Assembly: GCA_028023455.1 (NCBI GenBank)
Contig: JAQFVV010006476.1
Span: 432,001 to 496,000 of the forward strand
Direction: 5' to 3'
DNA from: Epiperipatus broadwayi
Lineage: Eukaryota; Onychophora; Udeonychophora; Euonychophora; Peripatidae
DNA: 64,000 nt
The notes below the pieces were generated by a model. That model saw nothing but the letters and a program-made list of their open reading frames with translations. It had not been told where the DNA came from and searched no databases. Position numbers and translations under genes: made by a program. Below are positions 46,973 to 57,574 of the stretch, one piece after another. The first letter of the stretch is position 1. Every line of letters starts with the position of its first letter.

Positions 46973-47559
46973 AATAGAAATAACCTTTAAATAAATTTTA
47001 TAAAATTTTTAGATAAATTTTATATATTTTAACATTTAGATATATTTCATTTTTGAATACAATAATATCCAAAAAATCTTAGCAATCTTTTATCATTTTT
47101 CATATTTACATCCATTCACTTTGGACCATGATTTTAATTTTGTCATCATCTTTCTTGTATATCAACTTTGTTATTATGATATATATATATATTATAAAAT
47201 AGCTTAAAAACTTCAATGTTTTCAAAGTTATAATCATACATAATTTTTTTTTTTAATAGTGGATAGACTGAAATTAGAAATTTGATATACCCAAAGTCGT
47301 ATATATTGCAAGATTATGTTGATTGGCAGTTTCCTGGAAATGAAAAATATAAATATTATATCTAATGTAGCAATTCTAACAGTGTGGTTTACATTATTTA
47401 ATTTTGATAATATAAATAAATATATTTACAATGAGTAAGCAATAGAAACAGAAATTAAAATGCAATGTTCACTATTCAGGCATAATATTTTGATAAATTC
47501 ATAGAATGTAAATATACAAAAGATTCATTTCATAGAGAAACACATGACTACTTGTGAGA

Positions 47560-47669
47560 GCACTAAACATCACATGATCACTATCTCATACTAGCACATA
47601 ATTGATTGCTCTTGTTAGCACAAGATGGCACTACTATATGGAGAGTTTTGCTTTGTTTTGAATTGTTTG
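47560..47669 (-). mobile_element. Family A retroposon, short (110-bp) copy
   Basis: A 9-bp duplication, cttgtgaga, flanks it at 47551-47559 and 47670-47678. Left: tail antisense (CACTAAACATCACATGATCA). Right: one arm end (GGCACTACTATATGGAGAG, TTTTGCTTTGTTTT). The core and second arm are missing. Confidence 0.75.
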
Positions 47670-47678
47670 CTTGTGAGA

Positions 47679-48387
47679 TCTCAAAATATCAATAAATAAA
47701 TATTTAGCTGTGATTAATTATGTTTAATCAAATAAATACTTTTAAATTATACTTTCATTTGACATTTATTTATAATCGATATGTAATAAAACGATCAACT
47801 ACAACTTTGGAACATGAAAAATTTATTTTGTGCTACTATGTACATTAGTTGAGTATACTTTCAGTACTGTGCATTATACTATTAATAGATAGCTTAACTT
47901 TTAAAAAGTATGAATATGATAGACATCATTGAAAATATGCTATGGTCTAAATCAGTTACGTTCTGCTAGTTGTTGTTTTAATGCTTTAATTGAGAACAGA
48001 ATGTTTTTAGTGTTTTATTATTATATTATTTTTTTTAGTGTGATATATTTTTTATGCTATAAAAAAAAAATGTGAATAATAATTTTATCTGATCTAATTT
48101 TTATATTTTCATTACTTACGAGGGGAAAGGATATACTCAGTATAATCTTTTTCGGATATTAATCATTTTTAAATTAAATAAAATTACAAAAAAAAAATCA
48201 AGTCAGATGTCACCTGATCTAATTTAAGAGGAAGCCAGTTGCAGAAACCCGTCTGGGTTAGGGATATTCTCAAAGCTTGTTAAGAGCTTATTTGCGAGCT
48301 CTTTATATAATATTAAATTAAATACTTGTAAGAATTTATTATTATTATTTTAAAGCAATTCTTATTTTAGTTTGCATTTTTATTTAG
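47679..48387. other. Intronic sequence upstream of ASH2L-like exon 2
   Basis: AT-rich, ending with the pyrimidine- and T-rich stretch TTTGCATTTTTATTTAG that serves as acceptor. Confidence 0.5.
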
Positions 48388-48576
48388 GAATGAAACTTCT
48401 GAAATTGAACCAGTAGCAGCCGAAGCAGTCGAAGTTCAGGAGGAAGAAGTGGCCAATGAAAGTATCCTCCCTTCTGATAATGGAGTGGAAATTGAATCTG
48501 AAAATTACGAATCTCAAACACCAGTTCCACCTTCAGAAACAGTCACTGAAACAAATATTCATTCACAGTGTTATTG
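48388..48576 (+). CDS. ASH2L: ASH2L-like, coding exon 2 (acidic region)
   Basis: A TTTTATTTAG acceptor precedes it and a GTATTG donor follows. It supplies 62 whole codons plus split codons at both ends. The product is strongly acidic (VEVQEEEVANE, VEIESENYES), like the disordered acidic N-terminus of ASH2L proteins. It ends ...HSQCYC, the first cysteines of the PHD-like zinc finger; the second cysteine codon is split (TG|T) with the next exon. Acceptor phase matches the first exon (GG|G). Codon use and lack of stops contrast with the surrounding intron. In the cell the region precedes the PHD-WH module, which acts in chromatin binding. Confidence 0.85.
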
Positions 48577-48940
48577 GTATTGTAAATGATTTTAATTTTT
48601 TTTTTTAAAAAAAATGTATACATGCTTTTGATAAATTTCAGAGAGAAAATTATGACTAATAGCAATTCATTTTTTTACTAAATTACTTATTAAAAAAGTT
48701 AAAAATAATTTAATGTTTATGATAATCAAACTATATATTTTGCACAAAGTCAATAACATTCCATTTGAATTTACAGAGCCAATATTTAGGTCAAAATTGA
48801 TCTTTATCATTTTAAAAGTCCCCAATACGAAAAATTAGATTTTTGAATGATAATGTTGCAATATGATTATCCAACAAGAAGCAAATATTTCTATCTCTGA
48901 CTTCTCTGAATCTAATATTGAAGTTACAAACACTGATAAA

Positions 48941-49242
48941 TATTTTAATCAGGCTTTAACCTGTATTGAATGCACTTTAAAATTAGTAATAATCAAGCAT
49001 ATTTTGCTGATAGAGGGACCTTCCAAAGCACGACAAAAGATAGCTACTTTTATAAAGATAAGAGCATCCGTCTTATCTTCAACCTAAATTTCCACTTATA
49101 TAGGCGAATCTGAAGCATCTTAATCGGGAAGCTTGAAGTAGTTCAAAATATGCTTGATTATTACGAATTTTAAAACCGCATTGAATACAGGTTAAAGCCT
49201 AATTAAAGTATTTACATATGCTTTCTATGCGCTCAATAAATT
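48941..49242 (+). mobile_element. Family D hairpin retroposon, diverged copy
   Basis: A perfect 13-bp duplication, aaacactgataaa, flanks it at 48928-48940 and 49243-49255. Left arm AATCAGGCTTTAACCTGTAT and right arm ATACAGGTTAAAGCCTAATT are inverted; the tail CATATGCTTTCTATGCGC follows on the right only. Inner parts (GAGGGACCTTCC, TATATAGGCGAATCTGAAGC) are related to the copy at 31.6 kb but with many changes. The open frame crossing its left end is not a gene. Confidence 0.75.
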
Positions 49243-49255
49243 AAACACTGATAAA

Positions 49256-50504
49256 GTAGAGAAATACCATTTTGCAAATAAAGCTTTAAAGGCATTGGCA
49301 TTTCATTGATAGGTTTAAGAATCTTATAAATAGAAGATATGAAATTAGATTTTCAGCAAACCTATTTCCATGCAGTTTTTTTTTTTTTTTTACTCATGAT
49401 TTACCCTGTCAAAAAAACTTGTAGTCATCTTTCTGTTCAATTAAAATTTTTTTTTGGATGACAACTTTCCCTAAGATCAATTATAATAATATTTAAACCT
49501 TAACAGTTAGATCCTAAAAAATCCATGTCAAACAGTGTTCACACCTTTTATATGTTTATACTTAGAAGAGACTTAAAAATAACGTAATTATTACCATTAT
49601 TATTTCCACAATTTGCTGCTCCACTGTTACTGATTTTATAATTATTTTTATAATTTTGAAAAGTAATCCATAAGGCACAGTGACCTAGCCAGATTGTGCA
49701 AGACGTTATTTTTAGATAACTTTCTACATCCTTCCATTTTGATAGTAAGTAGGAGATATTGAATATATGGCTGTGCAAACATGCAGTTGAAACTTGTGAC
49801 GCAAATCCAGTCCTAATCCCGTTTGTGCCATTGTTTTATCAAGCCAAGTGCTTGTACAAAAAAAAAAAGAAAATAAAGATTGGTGTAAAAATTTTTGTAT
49901 GTAGAATTAAGAGAAGGAAATGGTCTTGTGCCGGGAATGAATTAAGAAGAAAACATATTAGTTATTTTATAAAGAAAAGAAGGTCTAAAAAGCCTTTAAA
50001 CGTCTTACCTGGCTTTTTTTGGTTCTATCAAAGCAATATCTTCCTTCTTTAGATACGTTGGATCAAAACTGACATCTCTTCAAATTTATTTATGCTATAT
50101 GATTTTCTTTCAAAACAATGAAAGGAAAATACTAATATAATTAAAATGACAAAGTTGTTGAATAAATTTTTTTTGTAACTTCTCTCAATACACAGGTGTG
50201 CATATGCATTTGACTCAAATCATGTGAATGGATGTCCTTCACTTATGATCAGATAAATTAAAAATAAGAATATATTTTTATTTGATTGTATCATGCTATC
50301 TTTAAAATATTAATTACAAAGGTAAATACTTTTGGCATTTTAAAAATAATATTACAGTTCTATTTATAACATGATATTGCAAAGGAATAAGTGGTTTGTG
50401 GTGCAATAATAGCATGCCTAATTATTCACGCTTATGATCTGATTTGAACCCTACTAGGTAATCACGAAAGCTTTTAGAATTACTTTAGTTATCTAATCAT
50501 CATC
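49256..50504. other. No recognised feature
   Basis: AT-rich intronic sequence. The plus frame at 49,759-50,052 is Lys- and Cys-rich but has no family resemblance. Near 50,430-50,460 a minus-strand GGGTTCAAATC resembles an isolated B box. Confidence 0.4.
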
Positions 50505-50745
50505 ATCTTCTTCAACTATTATCAATCCACTGCAGGATGAAGGTCTCTCCAAGTTCAATCCATCTCCGATCTTTAGCTTTTTTTCTCCACATCACCCCTG
50601 CACACTTTCTTACTTCATCGATCCATCTCACATGTGGTCTCTTTCTAGGTCTTTTACAATCTCTTGGAATCCAGTTTAAGATTTCAATTGTCCATTTAAT
50701 ATTGATCTGTAAATAGATAACTATTTCTAGCTGAAGAATTTTCAC
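50505..50745 (-). pseudogene. RTE-type LINE, extreme 3' end
   Basis: The minus strand encodes NWIPRDCKRPRKRPHVRWID, then EVRKCAGVMWRKKAKDRRW and ELGETFILQWIDN, the standard RTE C-terminus. It ends in a GATGATGAT-type simple tail (plus ATCATCATCATC at 50,497-50,508), which RTE elements commonly have. It is nearly identical over about 190 bp to the fragment at 60.1 kb, so both come from one subfamily. Heavily 5'-truncated. Confidence 0.8.
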
Positions 50746-51139
50746 TGGCAGTTAGTAATCTAGAAGAATATTGTTTTCCTCTTCACTGTTTCGGATACTT
50801 TGTTGGACAGACCTTTGTTTTTTTGGAAGACATTTAAAGACTGCCTTACCTTACTTTTTAATTACTTGCATGAAAACTGTAGAATCATTTACTAAATAGC
50901 TTAGATTTTGGATAATTAAATAATTGAAATTTTCATTTTTTGCTCTTTGTGTTTATTGAATTTTTTTTTTTGTCCTAAATTATTTTTTCACCAGTAGCAA
51001 TCAAAGATTATTCAAATTTGATGTTTTTTTTTACTTTTATTAATAATAAAGTAATATTTTAGTCAGAATGAAGATAGTTTACGAGTATTTTTATTAAAAT
51101 AAATAAATAATGAAATAGTTTATTGCTTAGAAATTCATA
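50746..51139. other. No recognised feature
   Basis: AT-rich intronic sequence. Confidence 0.4.
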
Positions 51140-51365
51140 AGTTTGAGCATTGGAAGTGAACCACCTGGGCTATGATCCATGGATCTTGAATTCCAGTTTG
51201 CCACTTCACCACTGCATCAAATCATACAGGGCAAAATAATTGAATGCTTTATTATTCAGGAATTTAACCAACAGAAATAAGAGGGCTAGTCCATAATCCT
51301 TGGGCATTGAACTCCAAAGTCCACGAATCTGCCACTCTACCATTGGTTTAAATTGTGCGAGGAAC
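51140..51365 (-). repeat. Two tRNA-like SINE heads in tandem
   Basis: On the minus strand, copy 1 (about 51,285-51,355) reads CCAATGGTAGAGTGGCAGA then TTTGGAGTTCAATGCCC. Copy 2 (about 51,150-51,222) reads GCAGTGGTGAAGTGGCAAAC then a decayed B-box region. A- and B-box spacing fits pol III promoters; no full cloverleaf is preserved. Confidence 0.45.
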
Positions 51366-51724
51366 ATGCTGCATCTTTACTCGTGGAAAAATTGAAGAAA
51401 TTTGATTTCGCTCTTGTTGTTTTTTAATAAAGATTAGCTTGTAAATAAAAAATATAAATTTGATTATAAATATTGAAACAAAACTAGCAACTTGGTTACA
51501 GTTTAATTTTTATTTTCATTTAAGAATTAAAAATAAGTTTTTAAGAAGAAATTCATACCATGCAATATAAGTAGATTATCATATCACTTCGGAGGACAGG
51601 GAAAGAGATGTACTAAGATAATAATAGAAATCTATCAAAATGGTCATGGAATTTCAGATGCCTATCTCAAATGAAGAGCAAAAGTTGTTCATGAAATGTA
51701 ACTGCCCATGAAAGGGGTGTTTTG

Positions 51725-51795
51725 AAAGATTTTGAGCTATTAGCATGAGAGATCAGGTGTTTGATTCTCTCTAGCTCACTGGAAAGAGAAGCTTG
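51725..51795 (+). repeat. tRNA-like fragment
   Basis: GAGCTATTAGCATGAGAG followed by AGGTGTTTGATTCTCTC gives A- and B-box-like elements at a suitable distance. Acceptor pairing is poor. Probably SINE-derived. Confidence 0.35.
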
Positions 51796-52479
51796 AAACA
51801 CGTCCCTATCTTGCATGAAAATGGTGTGATTAAAGGAAATGAGTTATCACATGCACATGGACATTCAAGTGTTTGATATCTATCGTTTTTCAAAATGCAT
51901 AGCCAGAGAATGGTCTGACTTTCTATGCTGGTAGATAGTTGTAATACGATGAGTTAAAATGAAGGATGCACTGACAAAAACCTAGATAAAGATATACAGT
52001 TTATTCTATATGTATTTATATAGATGCTTGGTAGTGAAAATTATTAAATCAATTAATCACATGACTTGTTGCGGATATAAGTTATGTGGTCAGAATCTTA
52101 AGCAAAATGTTTTTAGTTATTAATTCTTATATTACTATGGTAAACTCAAAATACTGATTTCTTCAAGTAGAATTAAATATTTGATTATATTCAAATGCAA
52201 AAGTAATTAAATAAAAGTGCACTACTTTTTTTGATAAAAATTAATATGCTTGCCAAAAATAATATGGTATTACAAAAATGAATATAACTTTCATTTCTTC
52301 TCAATTTTTTCTCTCAATGTTAACATTGACAGTAATAATCTATTCTACATCATTCTATTTTAGTGCAATCTATGTGATATAAGTAATAAATGAACACTAG
52401 ATTGCAGTGTTATGCATATTTCCAGAGCAATTAGAAATAACTTAATTGGATTATGGAAAGAGATCAGCCATCGAATTGG
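51796..52479. other. No recognised feature
   Basis: AT-rich intronic sequence. Confidence 0.4.
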
Positions 52480-53180
52480 ACAAAAAAGATTTTTATAATA
52501 AGTAATATTAATCGATAGACATATTGTTTACATAAGAAATGGAAAAAATATTATAATGAAAGTATTATAAGTACTTTATTGCGAGAAACGAGAAAACAGG
52601 ATAAATAAATTGGTTAGAGAAAAAGAAATCGAGTTATGAAAAACACATAGGAATGAAAACAATGATTTAGTGTTGTGTAAGAATATAAATTATAGAAAAT
52701 ATGAGAAAATGATGATAACACTAAATGAAGCTTATTGTTACTTGGTGCAAGGACAGGGTCGTTAGATACTAGGAAAAGAAAATACAAAGGAATAAAAGAT
52801 TTGGATTGCAGATGCAGTTTATTTGGAGATAGGAAAGTGAGCACCAATGATAAATTATATTTGGAGTGTTGGATGTTCATAGAAGATCCACACAAATTGT
52901 ATAGACAATTGGGGAAATATAAAAGTAGTAGTGAAAGATGTAAAGATTTTATGATTTTTTAAAAGTTTTGTAGTGTACATCGGGAACTATAAAAACAGGA
53001 TAATAGAACTAATAAAATAGAGTTTATTAAAATGGGATAGAAGGAAAAATAGAAGTGATCCAAGGCTGGAATGTAATTGGGCAATAAGCAATAAAAATAG
53101 GTGAGTTTATTGTGATATATACGGTTTGGATGGAGGAGACTTCATTTAATGAAAAACTATTTTACATCACATCACATATA
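52480..53180 (+). pseudogene. LINE 3' end (group L), plus-strand copy
   Basis: ARTGSLDTRKRKYKGIKDLD (52,745-52,810) aligns with KTGSLATREYTCKWKNTGDL of the copy at 17.3 kb, and the decayed knuckle follows. The element ends in ACATCACATCACAT (about 53,164-53,178), the same simple tail as the copies at 17.0 and 54.0 kb. Stops and frameshifts throughout; 5'-truncated. Confidence 0.6.
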
Positions 53181-53524
53181 TAAATCAAATAACCTTTATA
53201 TTATTAAGTTTTATATCAGAAAAAATGCATTTTTGTAATCAACATAATATTAATGAAGAAGGTGTACTAGTTAACGACTGATAATTCATGATTTAATAAT
53301 ACAGGGTTTGCTTTAATGCACTCAAAATTATAAGGAACTCCAAGTTTTGGTGACTGAAGACTTGATTATTTTGGCAGGAGTCTGATTTACTCAAGAATCA
53401 ATTTTATCTTTAATATATTAATACTAGAGATTTTAAAAGTAAATTTGTATATCTAATTGATGTGAACGCAGTTCCTTTTTGTAATTTGCCTATTTGAGCT
53501 ATGAGAAAAAATATTCAACTTTAA
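53181..53524. other. No recognised feature
   Basis: AT-rich intronic sequence. Confidence 0.4.
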
Positions 53525-53695
53525 TAATATTTGAAAATATATTTCATTAAATATATTTTACTGTAATAGTTGAGATTAGGAGATATAATGTTGCTGGGAC
53601 AATCGAAACTGTGAACTGTAGAAAAGGCTGGAAAATAAAGCATTGTAAAAGTAGTAGAGGGCTTGGACAATTGAATATTATATTTTACTGTTTAT
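53525..53695 (+). repeat. Family H repeat, second copy
   Basis: TTGCTGGGACAATCGAAACTG followed by GGCTGGAAAATAAAGCATTG and TTGAATATTATAT matches 7,780-7,870 in order. It shares the GAAAC ... AATAAAG module with families C and F. Confidence 0.5.
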
Positions 53696-54029
53696 GTAGA
53701 TGTTATTAAAAAGCTAATAAGAACATTGGCACAAGAAAAAACAAATTAATTTTAATTATTACATTTTATTTGAAAAAACTAGTATGAACTGGTAGAAAAT
53801 ATAGCAAAAAAAAATATATTTTAATTGATAATGTTTTTTTATATTCTTTTATTTACCTTATTTTGTTTTATTTATTTTTTGTCTGTCTGTAAAATCGCAA
53901 TTCAATTTGCATCCAATTTCCAATCTAGTTGATATTTTGCTGACATTTGTATTTCCAATAACATTTTTTGTAGAATTTGTAAACAGTTTAACAAAAAAAA
54001 ATTAATGGAAAGTTAAAGATTTTAAATTT

Positions 54030-54225
54030 TATATGGGATGTGATGTGATGCACTGTGACTTCAACTTAAACGGAGTCAGGAATCTCTCAGCAACTATGTC
54101 CAGAGAAACCCTTTCCATTCCCCACCCTAAGTTTCTCCATATCCTGCTCCATCCCATTTCCACAACATAATCTTTGTCAACTCTATGGCCTTTATATCTA
54201 AATCCCCCTTATCTTTTCCATATTA
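54030..54225 (-). mobile_element. LINE 3' end fragment (group L)
   Basis: Closely matches the 3' end of the LINE at 17,010-17,250: GGGATGTGATGTGATG tail, AAACGGAGTCAGGAATCTCT, TGCTCCATCCCATTTCCACA and TTTATATCTAAATCCC all occur in the same order. Only the untranslated end and the last codons remain. Confidence 0.75.
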
Positions 54226-55022
54226 TATCTAAATTTTATTTATAATTTCTGGAACTATACTAAACTAAAAATTAGGAAGTAAAATTTTTTTAAATAAATG
54301 CTTTTATTCACATAAATGCATTAAGGAGTAAAAATTGCATTGAAAAGTAAAGACTAAATTTTCATTATCAGCGTCATCATCACTCAAGTGAACACAACTA
54401 TACAAAGCTAAATTAGACTAAGCAATAATATTATTATTAGAAAGTAGTAATAATAGTAGTAGTATTTAATTGTATATTAAAAAAAATATCTAATAAATAT
54501 GTAATGAAGCCCATATATATACAATAATTTTATTAAACAATGATAATAAAATGACTATAACCACATATTTTATTATTTTCTGTGGGTATTAAAATTTATT
54601 AGTATTATTATTGTGATGTTTATAAAGAAGAATGTAAATAAAAAATGTATTGTTTAATTATTATTGCAAGATCTTTTTTGATTCTGCAAAATTGTTAATT
54701 CAGAAAAATTTAAGAACTAATAATGCTGGATGTCCTACAAAACTTTTTGCCGTCGAGCATTGACTAAAATGTTATATATTCATTGATTACAGGAATATAA
54801 GTTGCTTTATACACTTTATTATTTATTAGTATTAGTTAGAAACTTTATATGAATTATTTATTTTTTTAATGTTTATATGAGATGTTGGAATTTTTATGAA
54901 TTGATGTTGATATTTTTCTCTAAGATCCAATTACATATAAATTTTTCCAACGTAATATGATCACAATAAACATTTTTTTAAATTTATTTTTGAAATTTAA
55001 TGCTTTTGTTTTTCTATTGCAG
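54226..55022. other. No recognised feature apart from the exon 3 acceptor
   Basis: AT-rich intronic sequence with an AGT/AAT-rich stretch near 54,440-54,470. It ends in the TTTTTCTATTGCAG acceptor of the next ASH2L-like exon. Confidence 0.45.
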
Positions 55023-55112
55023 TGGAAATGATAGGAATTTAGATATTGTGGAATTACAATGTGGAAATTGTTTAAAATGGTTTCACGACAAGTGTATAAC
55101 AGCTTATAAAGG
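55023..55112 (+). CDS. ASH2L: ASH2L-like, coding exon 3 (PHD-like zinc finger)
   Basis: It completes the split cysteine codon and encodes GNDRNLDIVELQCGNCLKWF followed by HDKCITAYK. With exon 2 this gives C-x-C ... C-x2-C ... H-x2-C, the first half of a PHD-type zinc finger. The VELQC-x2-C-x-KWF stretch matches human ASH2L (VELQCGICTKWF). That match plus perfect phase across two introns identifies the gene. It ends GG with a GTAACC donor, phase 2. The remaining zinc ligands, the winged-helix and the SPRY domain must lie to the right of the window; no further exon was found in the next 8.9 kb. Confidence 0.9.
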
Positions 55113-55620
55113 GTAACCTTCATTTATTTACATTTTTGACTTTTTTAAATTGAAATTTTATTATGGTTTACATTAAGTTGTCAAATAAAAATTCTAGTAC
55201 AATTTAATAATTCATTTACTGAATTATCATTTTTTTATTTTTATAAATTAACCATTCAAATTAAATTAAAAAATTTAAATAATATTTCAGGTTCTTTGCT
55301 TAGGAAAGGTACTTATTCTCAAAACATTTACATTTGAATAGCATCAAATCATCTTTTTAATTGTATAGATTTAAAAAAAACAACAACATCCAAATAGATA
55401 TAAATAATACAAATACTAAGAATATAATAATATTCAATAATCAATTTAGTTAATAATTTGCTGTTAAACTCAAAATTTTATTGAGAATACTCAATTGAAG
55501 TCATATCCTGTTCACTTCATCTGCATGAAAAGCTTTCAATATTTCAAAATAATTTTAATATATACATACATTCCATCAAACGTTCTTGGAATATACTGAT
55601 AAAGTCAGCTGAAAAAGGCA
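55113..55620. other. No recognised feature
   Basis: AT-rich, presumably the start of ASH2L-like intron 3. Confidence 0.45.
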
Positions 55621-55800
55621 AGTGATCCCCAAAATGCAAATTTCCTGCTGAGCCTGCTTGCGTCGGTTGGCCCCAATCACAATATTTTATAGGTTTTTAT
55701 CGCTTGTGCAGTATTTATCAATGCCAATTATTATACTTTGATTTACTATGTCAAACTTTCTGCACTCGCAATTTTGTCACCAGCCACTTCAGATAAATAC
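55621..55800 (+). repeat. Family K repeat, diverged fragment
   Basis: GTGATCCCCAAAATGCA, CTGCTGAGCCTGCTTGCG, CCAATCACAATA and TATCAATGCC follow in the order seen in the tandem copies at 1.8-2.5 kb, with much divergence. Confidence 0.5.
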
Positions 55801-56004
55801 GTTAATGACCATTAGTAATCATTTATTAAAATAAAGAACAGATACATATATAGTAAGTTGCAAGCTAACCTTAATAGTTAATAATGTCTGTTACTATTTG
55901 CAAACGCACAGATTGAGCATAAGTGGGAGCATTTCAGAAATTCCACTAGCAGATTTTACGATACTTATTGAAAAGTTTTGAATTTGATTAATCATGAGTT
56001 GTCT

Positions 56005-56215
56005 TGCAGTAGATTTGTGAAAGCACATAGTTTATTAATATGGAAGTGAAAAACTAGTTCAAGATTCGTAGTCTCATCACTTTTGTTTCAAGCAGTAATT
56101 TAATTGGTATTGGACAAAGTAGATTTGCTAAGTTGCATAGTTTTATTAATTGAGAAATGAAAAACCCAGTTCAAATTTATATTCTTATTAATTTTGTTTC
56201 AAGCACTAATGTAAT
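56005..56215 (+). repeat. Imperfect tandem duplication, period about 112 bp
   Basis: GTAGATTTG(T/C)... CATAGTTT(A/T)ATTAAT ... GTGAAAAAC/ATGAAAAACC ... TTTTGTTTCAAGCA occurs twice in succession. Origin unknown. Confidence 0.55.
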
Positions 56216-56710
56216 CAGAGGAGTATTTATGACTATGCTAAAAAATGTTACACTTTGAACGCTGGGACAAGCAAATATTTAGTTCAGTAAGGTTATCTAT
56301 TTAAGTATCCTCATTTGATCTTGAGACCTGCATCCAAGTGAAAGTTACTTTCGGAAGGGTGGAAGCTGCTATTATTAAATATACTAGTTTGATTAATTTT
56401 TTTTATGCATGACTTTTTCATAAAGTTGTTTCTTTGATCCCATGAAATACTTTATGGATTTAACTATGAAATATTTGAACCCATCGTAGATGATTATATT
56501 TACTTATTTGGGTGAAGATGAGATGGGTTAAGCTTGATATTATAAGATAATTGTATAGCTAGTAAGAAATGGAAAAGAGAATCGAAGTGATGTTTGTAAT
56601 ATTTTAATCTTTTTTTTTAAAAAAAATATTGTGCGTAATTATTCAGAGACGATTAGGTTTAGTAACGACTTATAATAATTGTAATATTAACTACCATTAA
56701 CATTACTACA

Positions 56711-57356
56711 CAGTATAACCCAGTAAAAAGGTACCTGATAACTGGTTTTCTGGCTTAGCTGCTAGCATATCAGAATTACTAGTTATGATTGACAATGTGT
56801 CTTGCACCTCAATCCATAAAGAACATAAATAATTTTTTTAAATTGGAAAAACTGTATTGTAATGTTTGAAATGATTCAGATTGTAATATATGTTAAGGCT
56901 ATAACCTTAAGACTATGTGGCTAGATGCGACAGTAGGGAACTCTACAGTGGCCGCTCTTGTCTTTTAAAGTTGTTAATCTTGTGTTAAGATTGGTAGAGG
57001 TCCCTACTGTTGCATCTAGGCACATGCATAGTCTTAACCTTAATTTATATTACTTACATAAGTATGCGCTTAACAAATTATTGATTCAGATTGTATTATA
57101 GTAGTGAAGCCATGAGTCTCCAGAACATGTTCAAGTTGTTTGCAATATTTCATTTTGGCAAGAAGAGTATTAAAGAGTATCGTGAAAGATATGAAACACA
57201 GTGTCACATTTCATGTTATAACTTGTGAATCTGACATTCTAGGTCCTTAAAATTTTTATGGAGAATAACTAAACTATGCCACTTCATAACATACGCATTA
57301 ATTTAGAGATGGCACTCGGATAACTGGAGAGAAAAGTAATTTCTTTGGGACATAAT
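56711..57356 (+). mobile_element. Mariner-derived MITE, third copy, split by a family D element
   Basis: Starts CAGTATAACCCAGTAAAAAG and ends near GGAGAGAAAAGTAATTTC, collinear with the MITEs at 37.8 and 46.4 kb (shared ATGAAACACAGTGTCACATTTC and TTTAGAGATGGCA). A family D element occupies 56,886-57,081. The transposase stub is too decayed to read. Confidence 0.6.
56886..57081 (+). mobile_element. Family D hairpin retroposon, short copy nested in a MITE
   Basis: A perfect 14-bp duplication, tgattcagattgta, flanks it at 56872-56885 and 57082-57095. Arms GTTAAGGCTATAACCTTAAG / CTTAACCTTAAT and ATGCGACAGTAGGGA / TCCCTACTGTTGCAT face each other; the tail ACATAAGTATGCGCTTAAC is on the right only. 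It inserted after the MITE. Confidence 0.8.
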
Positions 57357-57574
57357 ATGTAGTTAGCAGCCAAAAGGCAGGAACCTGACTTCTATCTCTT
57401 AGTAGTGTTTTGTCTATTGCTTCTTAAAATCTTATAACTTTTTTTTTAAGCTTATCAATCTTTTTTTTTATAGTTTGTTCCAAACATGTCTTAATCTTTT
57501 TTTATCTTTTAGTATATGCTAACTGCAACTCTTTTTTTTTATTATAATTTTTACTTACCTGAATAATACTTCTT
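57357..57574. other. T-rich spacer
   Basis: T-rich sequence between the MITE end and the inverted arm of the Penelope-like element; may be part of the latter's arm with no counterpart. Confidence 0.35.

Larger units (their letters stand above)
9355..48387 (+). other. ASH2L-like intron 1 (39,033 bp)
   Basis: Runs from the GTACAG donor at 9355 to the TTTTATTTAG acceptor at 48387, in phase 2. It holds most of the mobile elements listed separately. I found no other ASH2L-type exon inside, although a short unconserved exon could be missed. If an alternative first exon exists, the transcribed intron could be shorter. Confidence 0.6.
48577..55022 (+). other. ASH2L-like intron 2 (6,446 bp)
   Basis: From the GTATTG donor to the TTTCTATTGCAG acceptor, phase 2. 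It holds a family D hairpin, LINE pieces and tRNA-like fragments, annotated separately. Confidence 0.75.
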
